Positions 44,240 through 52,641 of a DNA stretch of 64,000 nucleotides are shown in pieces; position 1 is the first letter of the stretch; each line of letters starts with the position of its first letter. Origin of the DNA: CAILZL01 sp050248275. Its GTDB lineage: Bacteria > Pseudomonadota > Gammaproteobacteria > Steroidobacterales > Steroidobacteraceae. The DNA lies in the NCBI GenBank assembly GCA_050248275.1, contig JBFWSR010000015.1, positions 33,877 to 97,876 of the forward strand, in the 5' to 3' direction. Below the pieces are notes generated by a model. The model searched no databases. It saw only the letters and a program-made list of their open reading frames with translations, and had not been told where the DNA came from. The position numbers were made by a program, and so were the translations under genes.

Positions 44240-45226
44240 ATGCAGATTTATTCCCAGAAAGACGTCAACAAGAAAGCGCTGAAAGGCGCGCGCATCGCCA
44301 TCCTCGGCTATGGCAGCCAGGGTCGCGCCCATGCGCTGAACCTGAAGGACAGCGGCTATGACGTCGTGGTCGGTTTGCGCAAGAACGGGGAGAGCTGGAA
44401 AAAGGCCAAGAAAGACGGTCTGGTGGTGGCCGAGCCGGCCATGGCCGTGAAAGGCGCCAAGCTGATCGCCTTCCTGGTACCGGACATGGCGCAGAAAGAC
44501 CTGTACAAGTCGGTGCTGGAAAACATTTCCCTGGGCGCCACCATCCTGTTCGCCCATGGCTTCAACATTCAGTACAAGCTGATCAAACCCCGTAAGGATC
44601 TGGACGTGGTGCTGATTGCGCCGAAGGGTCCTGGCCATCTGGTGCGTCGCCAGTACCAGCAGGGTCGCGGCGTACCCTGCCTGATTGCCGTTTCACAGGA
44701 CGTCACCAAGGGCGCCTTTGACAACGCACTGGCCTATGCCGATGGCATCGGCGGCACTCGTGGCGGCGTCATCAAGACCACCTTCTCCGAAGAAACCGAA
44801 ACCGATCTGTTCGGCGAACAGGCCGTGCTGTGCGGCGGCACCACCGAGCTGGTGCAGAAGGGTTTTGAAGTGCTGGTTGAAGCCGGCTATCAGCCGGAAG
44901 TGGCCTACTACGAAGTGATGCATGAGCTGAAGCTGATCGTTGACCTGCTGCACGAAGGTGGCCTGGCCAAGATGCACAAGTACGTCAGCGAAACATGCAA
45001 GTATGGCGACCTGACCCGTGGCCCACGCATCGTCACTGCCGCCACCAAGCGCGAAATGAAGAAAGTATTGAAGGAAGTGCAGAACGGCAAGTTCGCCCGT
45101 CAGTGGATTGCCGAGAACAAGCGTGGCCAGAAGAAGTACAAGAAGCTGATGAAAGCCGATCTGGCTCATCCGGTCGAAAAGGTCGGCGCCAAGCTGCGCG
45201 CCCGCATGCCCTGGCTGGAAGAGTAA
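44240..45226 (+). CDS. ilvC: Ketol-acid reductoisomerase (class I)
   Basis: This enzyme converts acetohydroxy acids to dihydroxy acids with NAD(P)H in isoleucine/valine synthesis. The 328-residue protein has the Rossmann motif ILGYGSQGRAHALNLKDSG, the cofactor loop GLRKNGESWKKA, HGFNIQY, VAPKGPGHLVRR (here IAPKGPG) and the C-terminal metal site region GEQAVLCGGTTELV and ETCKYGD. It starts at the ATG at 44240 with AGGAG nine bases upstream. No ilvBN precedes it; leuA follows after 31 bp. Confidence 0.97.
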   Translation: MQIYSQKDVNKKALKGARIAILGYGSQGRAHALNLKDSGYDVVVGLRKNGESWKKAKKDGLVVAEPAMAVKGAKLIAFLVPDMAQKDLYKSVLENISLGATILFAHGFNIQYKLIKPRKDLDVVLIAPKGPGHLVRRQYQQGRGVPCLIAVSQDVTKGAFDNALAYADGIGGTRGGVIKTTFSEETETDLFGEQAVLCGGTTELVQKGFEVLVEAGYQPEVAYYEVMHELKLIVDLLHEGGLAKMHKYVSETCKYGDLTRGPRIVTAATKREMKKVLKEVQNGKFARQWIAENKRGQKKYKKLMKADLAHPVEKVGAKLRARMPWLEE

Positions 45227-45257
45227 GCTCGACTCATTGCTGGAGTAGCAAACAGAT

Positions 45258-46841
45258 ATGATCACCCCCGACCCGAACCGCGTTCTGATCTTCGACACCA
45301 CGCTGCGCGATGGCGAGCAATCGCCGGGTTGCAGCATGACGCAGCCGGAAAAGCTGCGGGTCGCCAGAGCGCTGGCGGAACTGGGGGTGGACATTATCGA
45401 AGCAGGATTCCCGGCCGCCTCGCGTGGCGACTGGGAATCCGTCAGTGCCATTGCCCGCGAAACGCACGGTCCGCGCATTGCCGGGCTGGCGCGTTGTCAT
45501 CGCAATGACATCAACCAGGCATGGAGCGCGCTGAAAGACGCCGCCAAACCGCGCCTGCACGTATTCCTGGCCACCAGCGCCATCCATCGCCAGTACAAGC
45601 TCAACATGGCGAAGGACGAAATCATCCGCACTGCGGTCGAGGGCGTGAAGATCGCGCGCGATCTGTGCGATGACATCGAGTTCTCTCCCGAGGACGCCTC
45701 GCGCACCGAGCCGGAGTTTCTGGCTGAAGTGGTCAGCGCCGTGATTGAAGCCGGCGCCACGACCATCAATGTGCCCGACACGGTGGGCTACACCGTACCG
45801 GAAGAATTTTACGAAGTGTTCAAGTACCTCAAGACGCATGTACCCAACATCGACAAGGCGGTACTGTCCGTGCACTGCCATGACGATCTGGGCATGGCAG
45901 TGGCCAACAGCCTGGCTGCCGTGCGCGCCGGTGCGCGTCAGATCGAATGTACCATCAACGGCATCGGCGAACGCGCCGGCAACTGCTCGCTGGAAGAAGT
46001 GGTCATGGCGATCAAGACCCGCGAAAACCAGTTCAAGGTGCATACCGGCATCAACACCACCAAGCTGTATCCCACCAGCCGCCTGGTCTCGCAGATCACC
46101 GGCATGGCCATTCCGCGCAACAAGGCCATTGTCGGCGAGAATGCCTTTGCCCATGAATCCGGCATTCATCAGCACGGCATGCTGCGCAACAGCTCCACCT
46201 ACGAAATCATGCGGCCACAGGATGTGGGCCTGTCGCGGACCAACCTGGTGCTGGGCAAGCACAGCGGTCGCCATGCCTTCCGCGAGCGGGTCCGCGAACT
46301 TGGCTTTGAACCCAGCGATGCAGAAATCAATCAGCTGTTCGAGAAATTCAAGGCGCTGGCCGACAAGAAGAAAGAACTGTTCGATGGCGACATCGAAGCC
46401 CTGGTGATGCAGGCGGAAACCGACGTACCCGGTCCGTGGATTTTGCAGGAAGTGCAGGTCAGCACCGCGCCGGGTCAGGCGCATGCCGACATCAAGCTCA
46501 AGCATGCGGACGGCCACCAGGTGGCGCAGTCGGTGACGGCCGCCGGCCCGGTCGATGCCATCATCAAGGCCATTGAAGAGGCCACCAAGCTACAGGCCGC
46601 GCTATGCAAGTTTGAAGTGCGCAGCGTATCCATTGGCGAAGATGCGCAAGGCGAGGCACTGATCACGGTCGAACATGACGGCCGCAGCTATCGTGGCGTC
46701 GGCATCAGCACCAACATCATCGAAGCCGCCGCCCTGGCCTTCCTGGAAGTGGTGAACCGTATTGAGACCACCCGCAGCAGCGCCGAGCGCCGTGCGGGGG
46801 ATCGGACCGGCATCACCCAGGCTGATGTCACCGCCATTTAG
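45258..46841 (+). CDS. leuA: 2-isopropylmalate synthase
   Basis: This first enzyme of leucine synthesis joins acetyl-CoA and 2-ketoisovalerate. The 527-residue protein has the catalytic barrel (FDTTLRDGEQSPGCSM at residues 9-24, HCHDDLGMAVANS, NGIGERAGNCSLEEVVMA, HESGIHQHGML), a linker, and the C-terminal LeuA regulatory fold from about residue 395 that mediates leucine feedback. It has a GGAG-like site before the ATG and lies in ilvC-leuA-ilvE. Confidence 0.97.
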   Translation: MITPDPNRVLIFDTTLRDGEQSPGCSMTQPEKLRVARALAELGVDIIEAGFPAASRGDWESVSAIARETHGPRIAGLARCHRNDINQAWSALKDAAKPRLHVFLATSAIHRQYKLNMAKDEIIRTAVEGVKIARDLCDDIEFSPEDASRTEPEFLAEVVSAVIEAGATTINVPDTVGYTVPEEFYEVFKYLKTHVPNIDKAVLSVHCHDDLGMAVANSLAAVRAGARQIECTINGIGERAGNCSLEEVVMAIKTRENQFKVHTGINTTKLYPTSRLVSQITGMAIPRNKAIVGENAFAHESGIHQHGMLRNSSTYEIMRPQDVGLSRTNLVLGKHSGRHAFRERVRELGFEPSDAEINQLFEKFKALADKKKELFDGDIEALVMQAETDVPGPWILQEVQVSTAPGQAHADIKLKHADGHQVAQSVTAAGPVDAIIKAIEEATKLQAALCKFEVRSVSIGEDAQGEALITVEHDGRSYRGVGISTNIIEAAALAFLEVVNRIETTRSSAERRAGDRTGITQADVTAI

Positions 46842-46872
46842 TTATCTATCCAGCACAGGATCGGAGTCGCAA

Positions 46873-47832
46873 ATGCCCATTACGCCCGCAAATTTCATCT
46901 GGCAAAACGGCAAGCTCGTGCCCTGGGACAAGGCCACCACCCACGTGCTGGCGCACGCCCTGCACTACGGCTCGACGGTATTTGAAGGTGTGCGCGCCTA
47001 CGCCACGCCCAAGGGGCCGATCATTTTCCGTTTGAAGGAACACACGCGCCGTCTGTTCGATTCGGCGCGCATCTATCGCATGGACATTCCTTACTCACTC
47101 GACGACATCAATCATGCCTGCAAGGAAATTGTGGTCGCCAATGGACTGAACAAGGGGGCCTATCTGCGCCCCTTTGCCTTCCGTGGCTACGGCGAAATCG
47201 GCGTGGCGCCCAAAAATCCACCGCCGATCGAAACCGTGGTCGCCGGTTTTGAATGGGGTGCGTATCTGGGCGCCGAAGGTATGGAAAAAGGCATCGATGT
47301 CTGCATCTCTTCCTGGCAACGTCTGGCGCCCAACACCATTCCCTCGCTGGGCAAGGCCGCAGGCAACTATCTGTCCAGCCAGCTGATCAGCATGGAAGCC
47401 AAACGCATGGGCTTTGCCGAAGGCATCGGCCTCGGTGTGGACGGCACGGTCAGCGAAGGCGCGGGCGAAAACCTGTTCGTGGTACGCGATGGCGTGATTT
47501 ACACCCCAGGGCTGGCCAATTCCATCCTGCAGGGCATCACCCGCGATACCGTCATTCAACTGGCCAAAGCACACGGCTTTGAAGTGCGCGAACAGGCCAT
47601 CCCGCGCGAATTCCTGTACATCGCCGATGAAATGTTCTTCACGGGTACTGCAGCGGAAGTCACGCCGGTACGTTCGGTGGATCATATCCAGATCGGCGCC
47701 GGCAAACGCGGCCCTGTAACGGAAGCCATTCAAGCGGCATTCTTCGGCCTGTTCACCGGCAAGACTGCCGACAAATGGGGCTGGCTGGAAAGCTGCGAAG
47801 ACTACAAGCCGAGCAGCGTCGCATCGGCCTGA
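46873..47832 (+). CDS. ilvE: Branched-chain amino acid aminotransferase
   Basis: This fold-type IV PLP aminotransferase performs the final step of leucine, isoleucine and valine synthesis. From the ATG at 46873 (MPITPANFIWQNG) it is 319 residues. Family features include HYGSTVFEGVRAY, YLRPFAFRGYGEIGV, the PLP lysine in LGKAAGNYLSSQL, EGAGENLFVV, and TGTAAEVTPVRSVD. The open frame upstream overlaps leuA and is not used. A palindrome and a terminator follow. Confidence 0.96.
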   Translation: MPITPANFIWQNGKLVPWDKATTHVLAHALHYGSTVFEGVRAYATPKGPIIFRLKEHTRRLFDSARIYRMDIPYSLDDINHACKEIVVANGLNKGAYLRPFAFRGYGEIGVAPKNPPPIETVVAGFEWGAYLGAEGMEKGIDVCISSWQRLAPNTIPSLGKAAGNYLSSQLISMEAKRMGFAEGIGLGVDGTVSEGAGENLFVVRDGVIYTPGLANSILQGITRDTVIQLAKAHGFEVREQAIPREFLYIADEMFFTGTAAEVTPVRSVDHIQIGAGKRGPVTEAIQAAFFGLFTGKTADKWGWLESCEDYKPSSVASA

Positions 47833-47844
47833 CTGTATAAAATG

Positions 47845-47875
47845 TGCAGGGGCAGGTTTTAAACCTGCCCCTGCA
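47845..47875. repeat. REP-like palindrome after ilvE
   Basis: A perfect palindrome with 15-bp arms around one central base: TGCAGGGGCAGGTTT, t, AAACCTGCCCCTGCA. The core is the same as in the two palindromes after etfA. It starts 13 bp past the ilvE stop, in another convergent gap (ilvE and the mgtA-like gene), just ahead of a separate intrinsic terminator. Confidence 0.8.
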
Positions 47876-47884
47876 AGCCGTAAC

Positions 47885-47917
47885 AAGCCATTGCTAACAA
47901 CGATGGCTTTTTTATTT
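47885..47917 (+). terminator. Intrinsic terminator of ilvC-leuA-ilvE
   Basis: AAGCCATTG pairs with CGATGGCTT (one T-G wobble) around a CTAACAA loop, followed by TTTTATTTT. It lies about 50 bp after ilvE. A close relative of this hairpin occurs at 52642-52670, on the other side of the accessory block. Confidence 0.85.
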
Positions 47918-47964
47918 TCGCCAACACAAGATCATGTTGGCTCACGGCAAACAGATGCCCCGGC

Positions 47965-50508
47965 TCAGGTTTTCTTGTTCCTGAAGAACAGCCATTTGCC
48001 CACTTCGGTAGCGATGGCATAACCCATCACGATCAACAGCACTGTCGCCATCATTACCAATGAGAGAGGCTCGAAGCCAAAGATCTCAGCCAATGGTCCG
48101 CTAAAAGGAATGGCCAGCGCCGCCAACGCCACAACGATGGTGAGCCACAACAAAGTTTTTCCTGGCCGACTACGCCAGACGGGAAGCGCAGTGCGCAACA
48201 GCAGCAGTACGGCCAATTCAGTCAGCAAGGACACCATGAACCAGACTGTCTGAAAACCGCCCTCATCAACCTTGAAGCCGTGCAACAGCACCATGAAAGT
48301 CATGATATCGAACGCGGTGCTGATCAACCCAAACACCACCATGAAACGCAGTACAGATTTCAAATCCCAGTGCTGGGCGCATTGCAGGCGTTCGTGGTCC
48401 ACGTTGTCCAAAGACAAGGCGAAAGTCGGCAAATCGGAGATGAAATTGTTGAACAGTATCTGCTTGGCGACGAGCGGCAGAAAAGGCAGCAACGGTGTGG
48501 CCAGCGCCATGCTGATCATGTTGCCGAAGTTGGCGCTGGTCGTGATGCGAATATATTTGAGCGTATTGGCAAAGGTGCGCCTGCCCTGCTCGACGCCGAT
48601 ACGCAGCACAGTGAGATCCGGCTGCAGCAGCACCACATCGGCGCTTTCGCGCGCCACATCCACCGCGTCATCCACCGAGATGCCCACATCCGCGACATGC
48701 AGCGCTGGCGCATCGTTAATGCCATCGCCCAGATAGCCGACTGCATGACCACGTCGCTGCAGGGCGCGGACAATGCGTTCTTTTTGCTGCGGATCGATCT
48801 CGACAAACAGGTCGGTCTGCGGCGCACGCTGCCACAGAGCGTCATCGCCCATGTGCATCAATTCCTCACCGGTGATCATCGCGTCAGCCTTCAGACCTAC
48901 GCTCTGCGCAACATGCGCCGCCACGTGACGGTTGTCGCCGGTGATCACCTTGATGCGCACCCCCAATGCGGCCAGTTGAGCAATGGCCGTCTCCACACCT
49001 GGCTTGGGAGGATCATAGAACAGTAAAAATCCCATCAGGCACAATCCCCGCTCGTCCGCGCGATCGTAGTGCGGCTTGGCGGCAAGCCTGCGACTGCCCA
49101 CCGCGAGCACGCGCAGACCTGCCACGCCCTGTTGCTCGAACCAGGCTTCGATTCGGGCGCGTTCCGCAGCATCCAGCGGCTGTTCTCCCGTCGCACTCGC
49201 AACATGCGTACAAATTGCCAGCACGTTGGTCACTGCACCCTTGCAGATCAACAGATGCTGAGCGGTATTGCCCTGCTCACTGACCATGATGGTCAACCGC
49301 TTGCGCAGAAAGTCATAGGGAATTTCATCGACCTTGACGACCGCACCCAGTTGCAGGTTTGCCTGTGTGCCTGCATTGACCAGCGCGGCATCCAGCGGGT
49401 TGGCAATGCCGGTTTCAAGCGTGGCATTCAGCCAGGCAAGCCGCAGTACATCCGGTGAAATCCGACCGCCTGGATCCACTGCCGAATGCAGGGCGATCGA
49501 ACCGCTGGTCAAGGTGCCGGTCTTGTCGGTGCAGAGCACATCCATGCTGCCCAGATTCTCAATGGCGTCCATACGCCGCACCATGACGCCTTCACGCGCC
49601 ATGATGTGAGCGCCGCGTGCGAGCGTGACATTGACAATCGCTGGCAATAATTCAGGCGACAGACCCACCGCCAAAGCCACTGCAAATAACATGGATTCGA
49701 TACCGGAGCGTCCGAGCAACTGGTTCACGATCAGTACGAAGATCACGATGGCGAGCATGACTTGCAGTAACAGGTAGCCAAAACGACGCACACCGCGTTC
49801 GAACTCGCTTTCCGGTGCACGCTGCGCCAGTTGTGCGGCAATGCCGCCATAAGCGGTAGATGCACCAGTCTGTGCAATCAATACCGTCGCTGTGCCGCTG
49901 CGTACCGAGGTGCCGAGAAACACGCAGTTGCTGCGTTCGGCGAGACCCGCCTGAGCGGATACCACACCGGGACGTTTCTCGACGGGGAATGATTCGCCGG
50001 TCAGTGCAGCTTCCGTAAGCAAGAAATCGCGCGCTTCGAGAATCACGCCGTCAGCCGGCACCAGATTCCCCGCCACGAGTTCGATCACATCGCCGATCAC
50101 CAGGTCACGCGCAGGCACTGTCACCACTTTGCCATCGCGGCGCACCCGCACGGTCAATGCCAGTCGTGCGCGCAACTGCGCCAGCGCGCGTGATGCCCGA
50201 TACTCCTGAGCACAACCGAGTGCAGTGCTGCCCGCCACGATCACAAAGATGATCAGCGCATCCGACCAATCGCGCAGCGTCAGCGAAACCACGGCACCGA
50301 ACAGCAGTATCAGCACCAAAGGGCTGGAAAACTGACGCAGCAGGATCGAAAAAAACGTTCTATCGTGACCTTCCTTAATAACATTTAGCCCGCGGCGCAC
50401 CAAACGTTCACTGGCCTCATCAGAAGTCAGCCCTGCCATGCGGGAGCCAAGCGTTTCGGTTAATACAACCGCATCGACGCTCCAATAGGCTTTATTCGTC
50501 GATTTCAT
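47965..50508 (-). CDS. mgtA: Magnesium-importing P-type ATPase (MgtA/P3B type)
   Basis: The 847-residue P-type ATPase has an N-terminal cation ATPase domain, TGES actuator motif in ALTGESFPVEKR, phosphorylation site CTDKTGTLTSG (Asp near residue 336), TGDNRHVA, GDGINDAPAL, and ten predicted membrane segments. TM4 reads GLSPELLPAIVNVTLARGA, which is the MgtA/MgtB signature (GL(T/S)PEMLP), so Mg2+ import is the best assignment rather than Ca2+ or H+ transport. The initiation site lacks a strong ribosome-binding sequence. It separates ilvC-leuA-ilvE from leuCDB and diverges from a three-gene envelope operon. Confidence 0.9.
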   Translation of the reverse strand: MKSTNKAYWSVDAVVLTETLGSRMAGLTSDEASERLVRRGLNVIKEGHDRTFFSILLRQFSSPLVLILLFGAVVSLTLRDWSDALIIFVIVAGSTALGCAQEYRASRALAQLRARLALTVRVRRDGKVVTVPARDLVIGDVIELVAGNLVPADGVILEARDFLLTEAALTGESFPVEKRPGVVSAQAGLAERSNCVFLGTSVRSGTATVLIAQTGASTAYGGIAAQLAQRAPESEFERGVRRFGYLLLQVMLAIVIFVLIVNQLLGRSGIESMLFAVALAVGLSPELLPAIVNVTLARGAHIMAREGVMVRRMDAIENLGSMDVLCTDKTGTLTSGSIALHSAVDPGGRISPDVLRLAWLNATLETGIANPLDAALVNAGTQANLQLGAVVKVDEIPYDFLRKRLTIMVSEQGNTAQHLLICKGAVTNVLAICTHVASATGEQPLDAAERARIEAWFEQQGVAGLRVLAVGSRRLAAKPHYDRADERGLCLMGFLLFYDPPKPGVETAIAQLAALGVRIKVITGDNRHVAAHVAQSVGLKADAMITGEELMHMGDDALWQRAPQTDLFVEIDPQQKERIVRALQRRGHAVGYLGDGINDAPALHVADVGISVDDAVDVARESADVVLLQPDLTVLRIGVEQGRRTFANTLKYIRITTSANFGNMISMALATPLLPFLPLVAKQILFNNFISDLPTFALSLDNVDHERLQCAQHWDLKSVLRFMVVFGLISTAFDIMTFMVLLHGFKVDEGGFQTVWFMVSLLTELAVLLLLRTALPVWRSRPGKTLLWLTIVVALAALAIPFSGPLAEIFGFEPLSLVMMATVLLIVMGYAIATEVGKWLFFRNKKT

Positions 50509-50753
50509 TTTTTGAATACTTCATGAATTTCGCGCATTTTATTAAAATAAAAACCTTCGATTTACCGGATTCTAAAAGTATTTCCATCCTTGCATCGACA
50601 CCTGAAGACTGTGGATGAAGAAGCATCATCCCGGACTGCATGCAGCGCATATCCTCAGCATTATTAACAACCTCTAATAATCATTCTGAAGACATGCAGT
50701 GCTGTCTGAAAAATTCATAGAAAGTAGTCACCTTCCGTACGCATTTAAGTGTT

Positions 50754-50782
50754 CTACCCGGTAGTTATCACAGAGTGATGAC
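50754..50782. promoter_or_regulatory. Adjacent palindromes in the mgtA / envelope operon divergent region
   Basis: The 316-bp AT-rich gap 50509-50824 has no gene. It holds CTACC-c-GGTAG (50754-50764) touching GTTATCAC-aga-GTGATGAC (50764-50782), the second matching at 7 of 8 arm positions. They end about 42 bp before the first gene's ATG, where an operator could sit. A perfect 7-bp AT inverted repeat (ATTATTA / TAATAAT, 50660-50681) lies further up, and a loose PhoP-box-like pair (GGTAAA, then GGTTTT, 11-bp period, minus strand of 50551-50566) lies near mgtA. All roles are inferred. Confidence 0.4.
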
Positions 50783-50824
50783 TCAATTATGTACAAACGT
50801 TTACTCAACCGGGGAGATGGAAAT

Positions 50825-51436
50825 ATGCATACACGAACCAGTTTGTCCTTAGTCGCAACAGTTGCCCTGACAGCGGCAGCAACAATCGCGGCAGCTCAAG
50901 GCCAACAACGCAGTCAGGATCGGATACATGATCAGACGCGGCAATTGGATATGGATCGTGTGCAGGATCGAGATCGCATGATGGATCGCGACTTGGACCG
51001 GGATCGAAACCAGGACAGAGATCGGGACCGTCTGCACGAGCAGGATCGTGACCGTATTTATGGCAATGATCTGATGACAACACAGGAACGAACCGAATAC
51101 CAGAATCGGCTGCGTGCGCTGGCCACCGAACAGGAACGAATAGAGTTCCGTCTGCAGCATCAGAAGGAAATGCAGGAACGCGCCAAACAACGGAATGCGC
51201 AACTGGGCGTTCCGCCAACAGCAGTCCAACTCAAGGAACAGGAACGCGAGCGGCAGAGAGAGCGGGAACGAATTTATGGATACTCACTCATGAGCCAGGA
51301 AGAACTGAATCAATACCGGGAACAATTACGCACAGCGGCAAATGAGCAACAACGGGAACAAATCCGCACCAAGCATCAGACAGAGATGCAGGAACGGGCC
51401 CGTGAGCGTGGCGTATCGCTGCCAGCGGTCAAATAG
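50825..51436 (+). CDS. Exported Arg/Asp-rich protein with two YG-LM modules
   Basis: I do not recognise a named family. The 203-residue product has a signal peptide (LSLVATVALTAAATIAAA, cleavage near residue 24), a low-complexity segment of alternating Arg/Asp (about residues 31-77), then two copies of a helical module (78-120 and 150-192). Each copy reads IYG-x2-LM, an acidic E-rich turn, Y-x3-(L)R, and MQERA, 43 residues without gaps between copies. The same module occurs once in the third gene of the operon. Spacing of LM(T/S)xxE recalls the LTxxQ periplasmic stress proteins (Spy/CpxP), a distant analogy only. GGGGAG nine bases before the ATG at 50825 sets the start. Eleven bases separate its stop from the next gene. 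Confidence 0.8.
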   Translation: MHTRTSLSLVATVALTAAATIAAAQGQQRSQDRIHDQTRQLDMDRVQDRDRMMDRDLDRDRNQDRDRDRLHEQDRDRIYGNDLMTTQERTEYQNRLRALATEQERIEFRLQHQKEMQERAKQRNAQLGVPPTAVQLKEQERERQRERERIYGYSLMSQEELNQYREQLRTAANEQQREQIRTKHQTEMQERARERGVSLPAVK

Positions 51437-51447
51437 GAATCACGGCA

Positions 51448-52233
51448 GTGTGCCCATCAAAGAGGATGGCATGGCACCGTCTGGTATATGCAGCAATGTT
51501 GGCGTCCGCGGCAGGAGCTGCGGACGCCGGGACGTTCAGAGCAAACATTGGTCTGGATTACGCCAGCGGCAAGTACGGCGGCACGGAATCAATCACTCAG
51601 ATTTATCTACCGGTGAGCGTCGCATATCGCTCGGATGATAATTGGGGGCTACGCCTGACCGTTCCTTACGTAGCCGTGAGCGGTCCAGCAACAATTATCG
51701 ACGCAAATGGGGAACTCGTTACCGGCCCAGATCGATCGAGTGGCGGTCTCGGCGATGTAACCTTGGCGGCAACACTCTACGATGTAGTGCGTAACGACGC
51801 TGCAAGCTTTTATGTTGATCTCGGCGCCAAGGTAAAACTTGGCACCGCCAGCGAGGCTGACGGACTGGGCACCGGCAAGAATGACTATTCATTACAAGCT
51901 GATGTCCTTAAATACTTCGATCGCTTCGCCCTATTCGGCACGGTCGGATACAAATGGCGCGGTGATCCGCAAGGCACGCAGTTACGTGATGTTGCCTTTG
52001 CCATGGTAGGTGGTGACTATCTCATCGGTGGCAAAACACGGGCAGGACTGATGTTCGACTATCGCCCCTCCTCCCTGTCCGGGGGCGACGCATTGCAGGA
52101 AGCAACTTTCTACCTGTCGTTCCCATCGAAGAGTAATGTCACTATCCAGCCTTATGTTGTTGCAGGCTTCAGTGACAGCAGCCCCGACTGGGGCGCTGGA
52201 ATTTCAATAGGGTTTAGACACCAGGACATGTAG
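51448..52233 (+). CDS. Predicted outer-membrane beta-barrel protein
   Basis: The 261-residue product has a signal peptide (LVYAAMLASAAGAADA) and then alternating amphipathic beta-strands throughout (TFRANIGLDYASGKYGG; WGLRLTVPYVAVSGPA; GGLGDVTLAATLYDVV; DRFALFGTVGYKWRGD; YVVAGFSDSSPDWGAGI), ending ISIGFRHQDM. The pattern is that of small transporter-like barrels such as the MetA/phenol-degradation channel family. The GTG at 51448 has AGGAA eight bases upstream; an ATG at 51466 is the alternative. It is the middle gene of a three-gene operon, 11 and 12 bp from its neighbours. Substrate unknown. Confidence 0.75.
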   Translation: MCPSKRMAWHRLVYAAMLASAAGAADAGTFRANIGLDYASGKYGGTESITQIYLPVSVAYRSDDNWGLRLTVPYVAVSGPATIIDANGELVTGPDRSSGGLGDVTLAATLYDVVRNDAASFYVDLGAKVKLGTASEADGLGTGKNDYSLQADVLKYFDRFALFGTVGYKWRGDPQGTQLRDVAFAMVGGDYLIGGKTRAGLMFDYRPSSLSGGDALQEATFYLSFPSKSNVTIQPYVVAGFSDSSPDWGAGISIGFRHQDM

Positions 52234-52245
52234 GAGGATGGAGAC

Positions 52246-52593
52246 ATGAACGCGAAATTAATTGCCATGTTGATAGTGACCGTGGTTCCCGGCATTGCAG
52301 TAGCTCAGGCACCAGCCGCTGCACCGGTGCAAACCCCGGCGAAAGAAACGCAAGAACTCGTGTATGGCCGTCAACTGATGACTGATGCCGAGCGCGCCGA
52401 ATACCGCGCCAAGATGCGCACACTAAAAACGCAGCAGGAGCGCGAAGCTTTTCGGCTTGAACATCACAAGAAAATGCAGGAACGCGCCAAGGAAAAAGGC
52501 GTGACGCTGCCTGATATGCCACTTCACCAAGGAATGGGAATGGAGCAAGGACGACAAGTTGCTCCGGGAAGCGGCGGGCCACCAGCAAAATAG
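52246..52593 (+). CDS. Small exported protein with one YG-LM module
   Basis: The 115-residue product has a signal peptide (LIAMLIVTVVPGIAVA, cleavage after residue 20), a Pro/Ala linker, one YG-LM module (residues 39-81, beginning VYGRQLMTDAERAEY and ending in KKMQERA) and a Gly/Met/Gln-rich tail. The module aligns without gaps to both copies in the first gene of the operon, so the two proteins are paralogous parts of one system. A GGAGG site lies ahead of the ATG. A strong terminator follows at 52642. No family name or function can be given. Confidence 0.8.
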   Translation: MNAKLIAMLIVTVVPGIAVAQAPAAAPVQTPAKETQELVYGRQLMTDAERAEYRAKMRTLKTQQEREAFRLEHHKKMQERAKEKGVTLPDMPLHQGMGMEQGRQVAPGSGGPPAK

Positions 52594-52641
52594 ACAGCCG
52601 CCGGCCTACTTGAAGCCGCAAAATTGCCTTGTCGCCAATAG

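Noticed and set aside
45234..46517. Long open frame (427 codons) on the minus strand
   Set aside because: It is antisense to leuA, which has all expected catalytic motifs on the plus strand.
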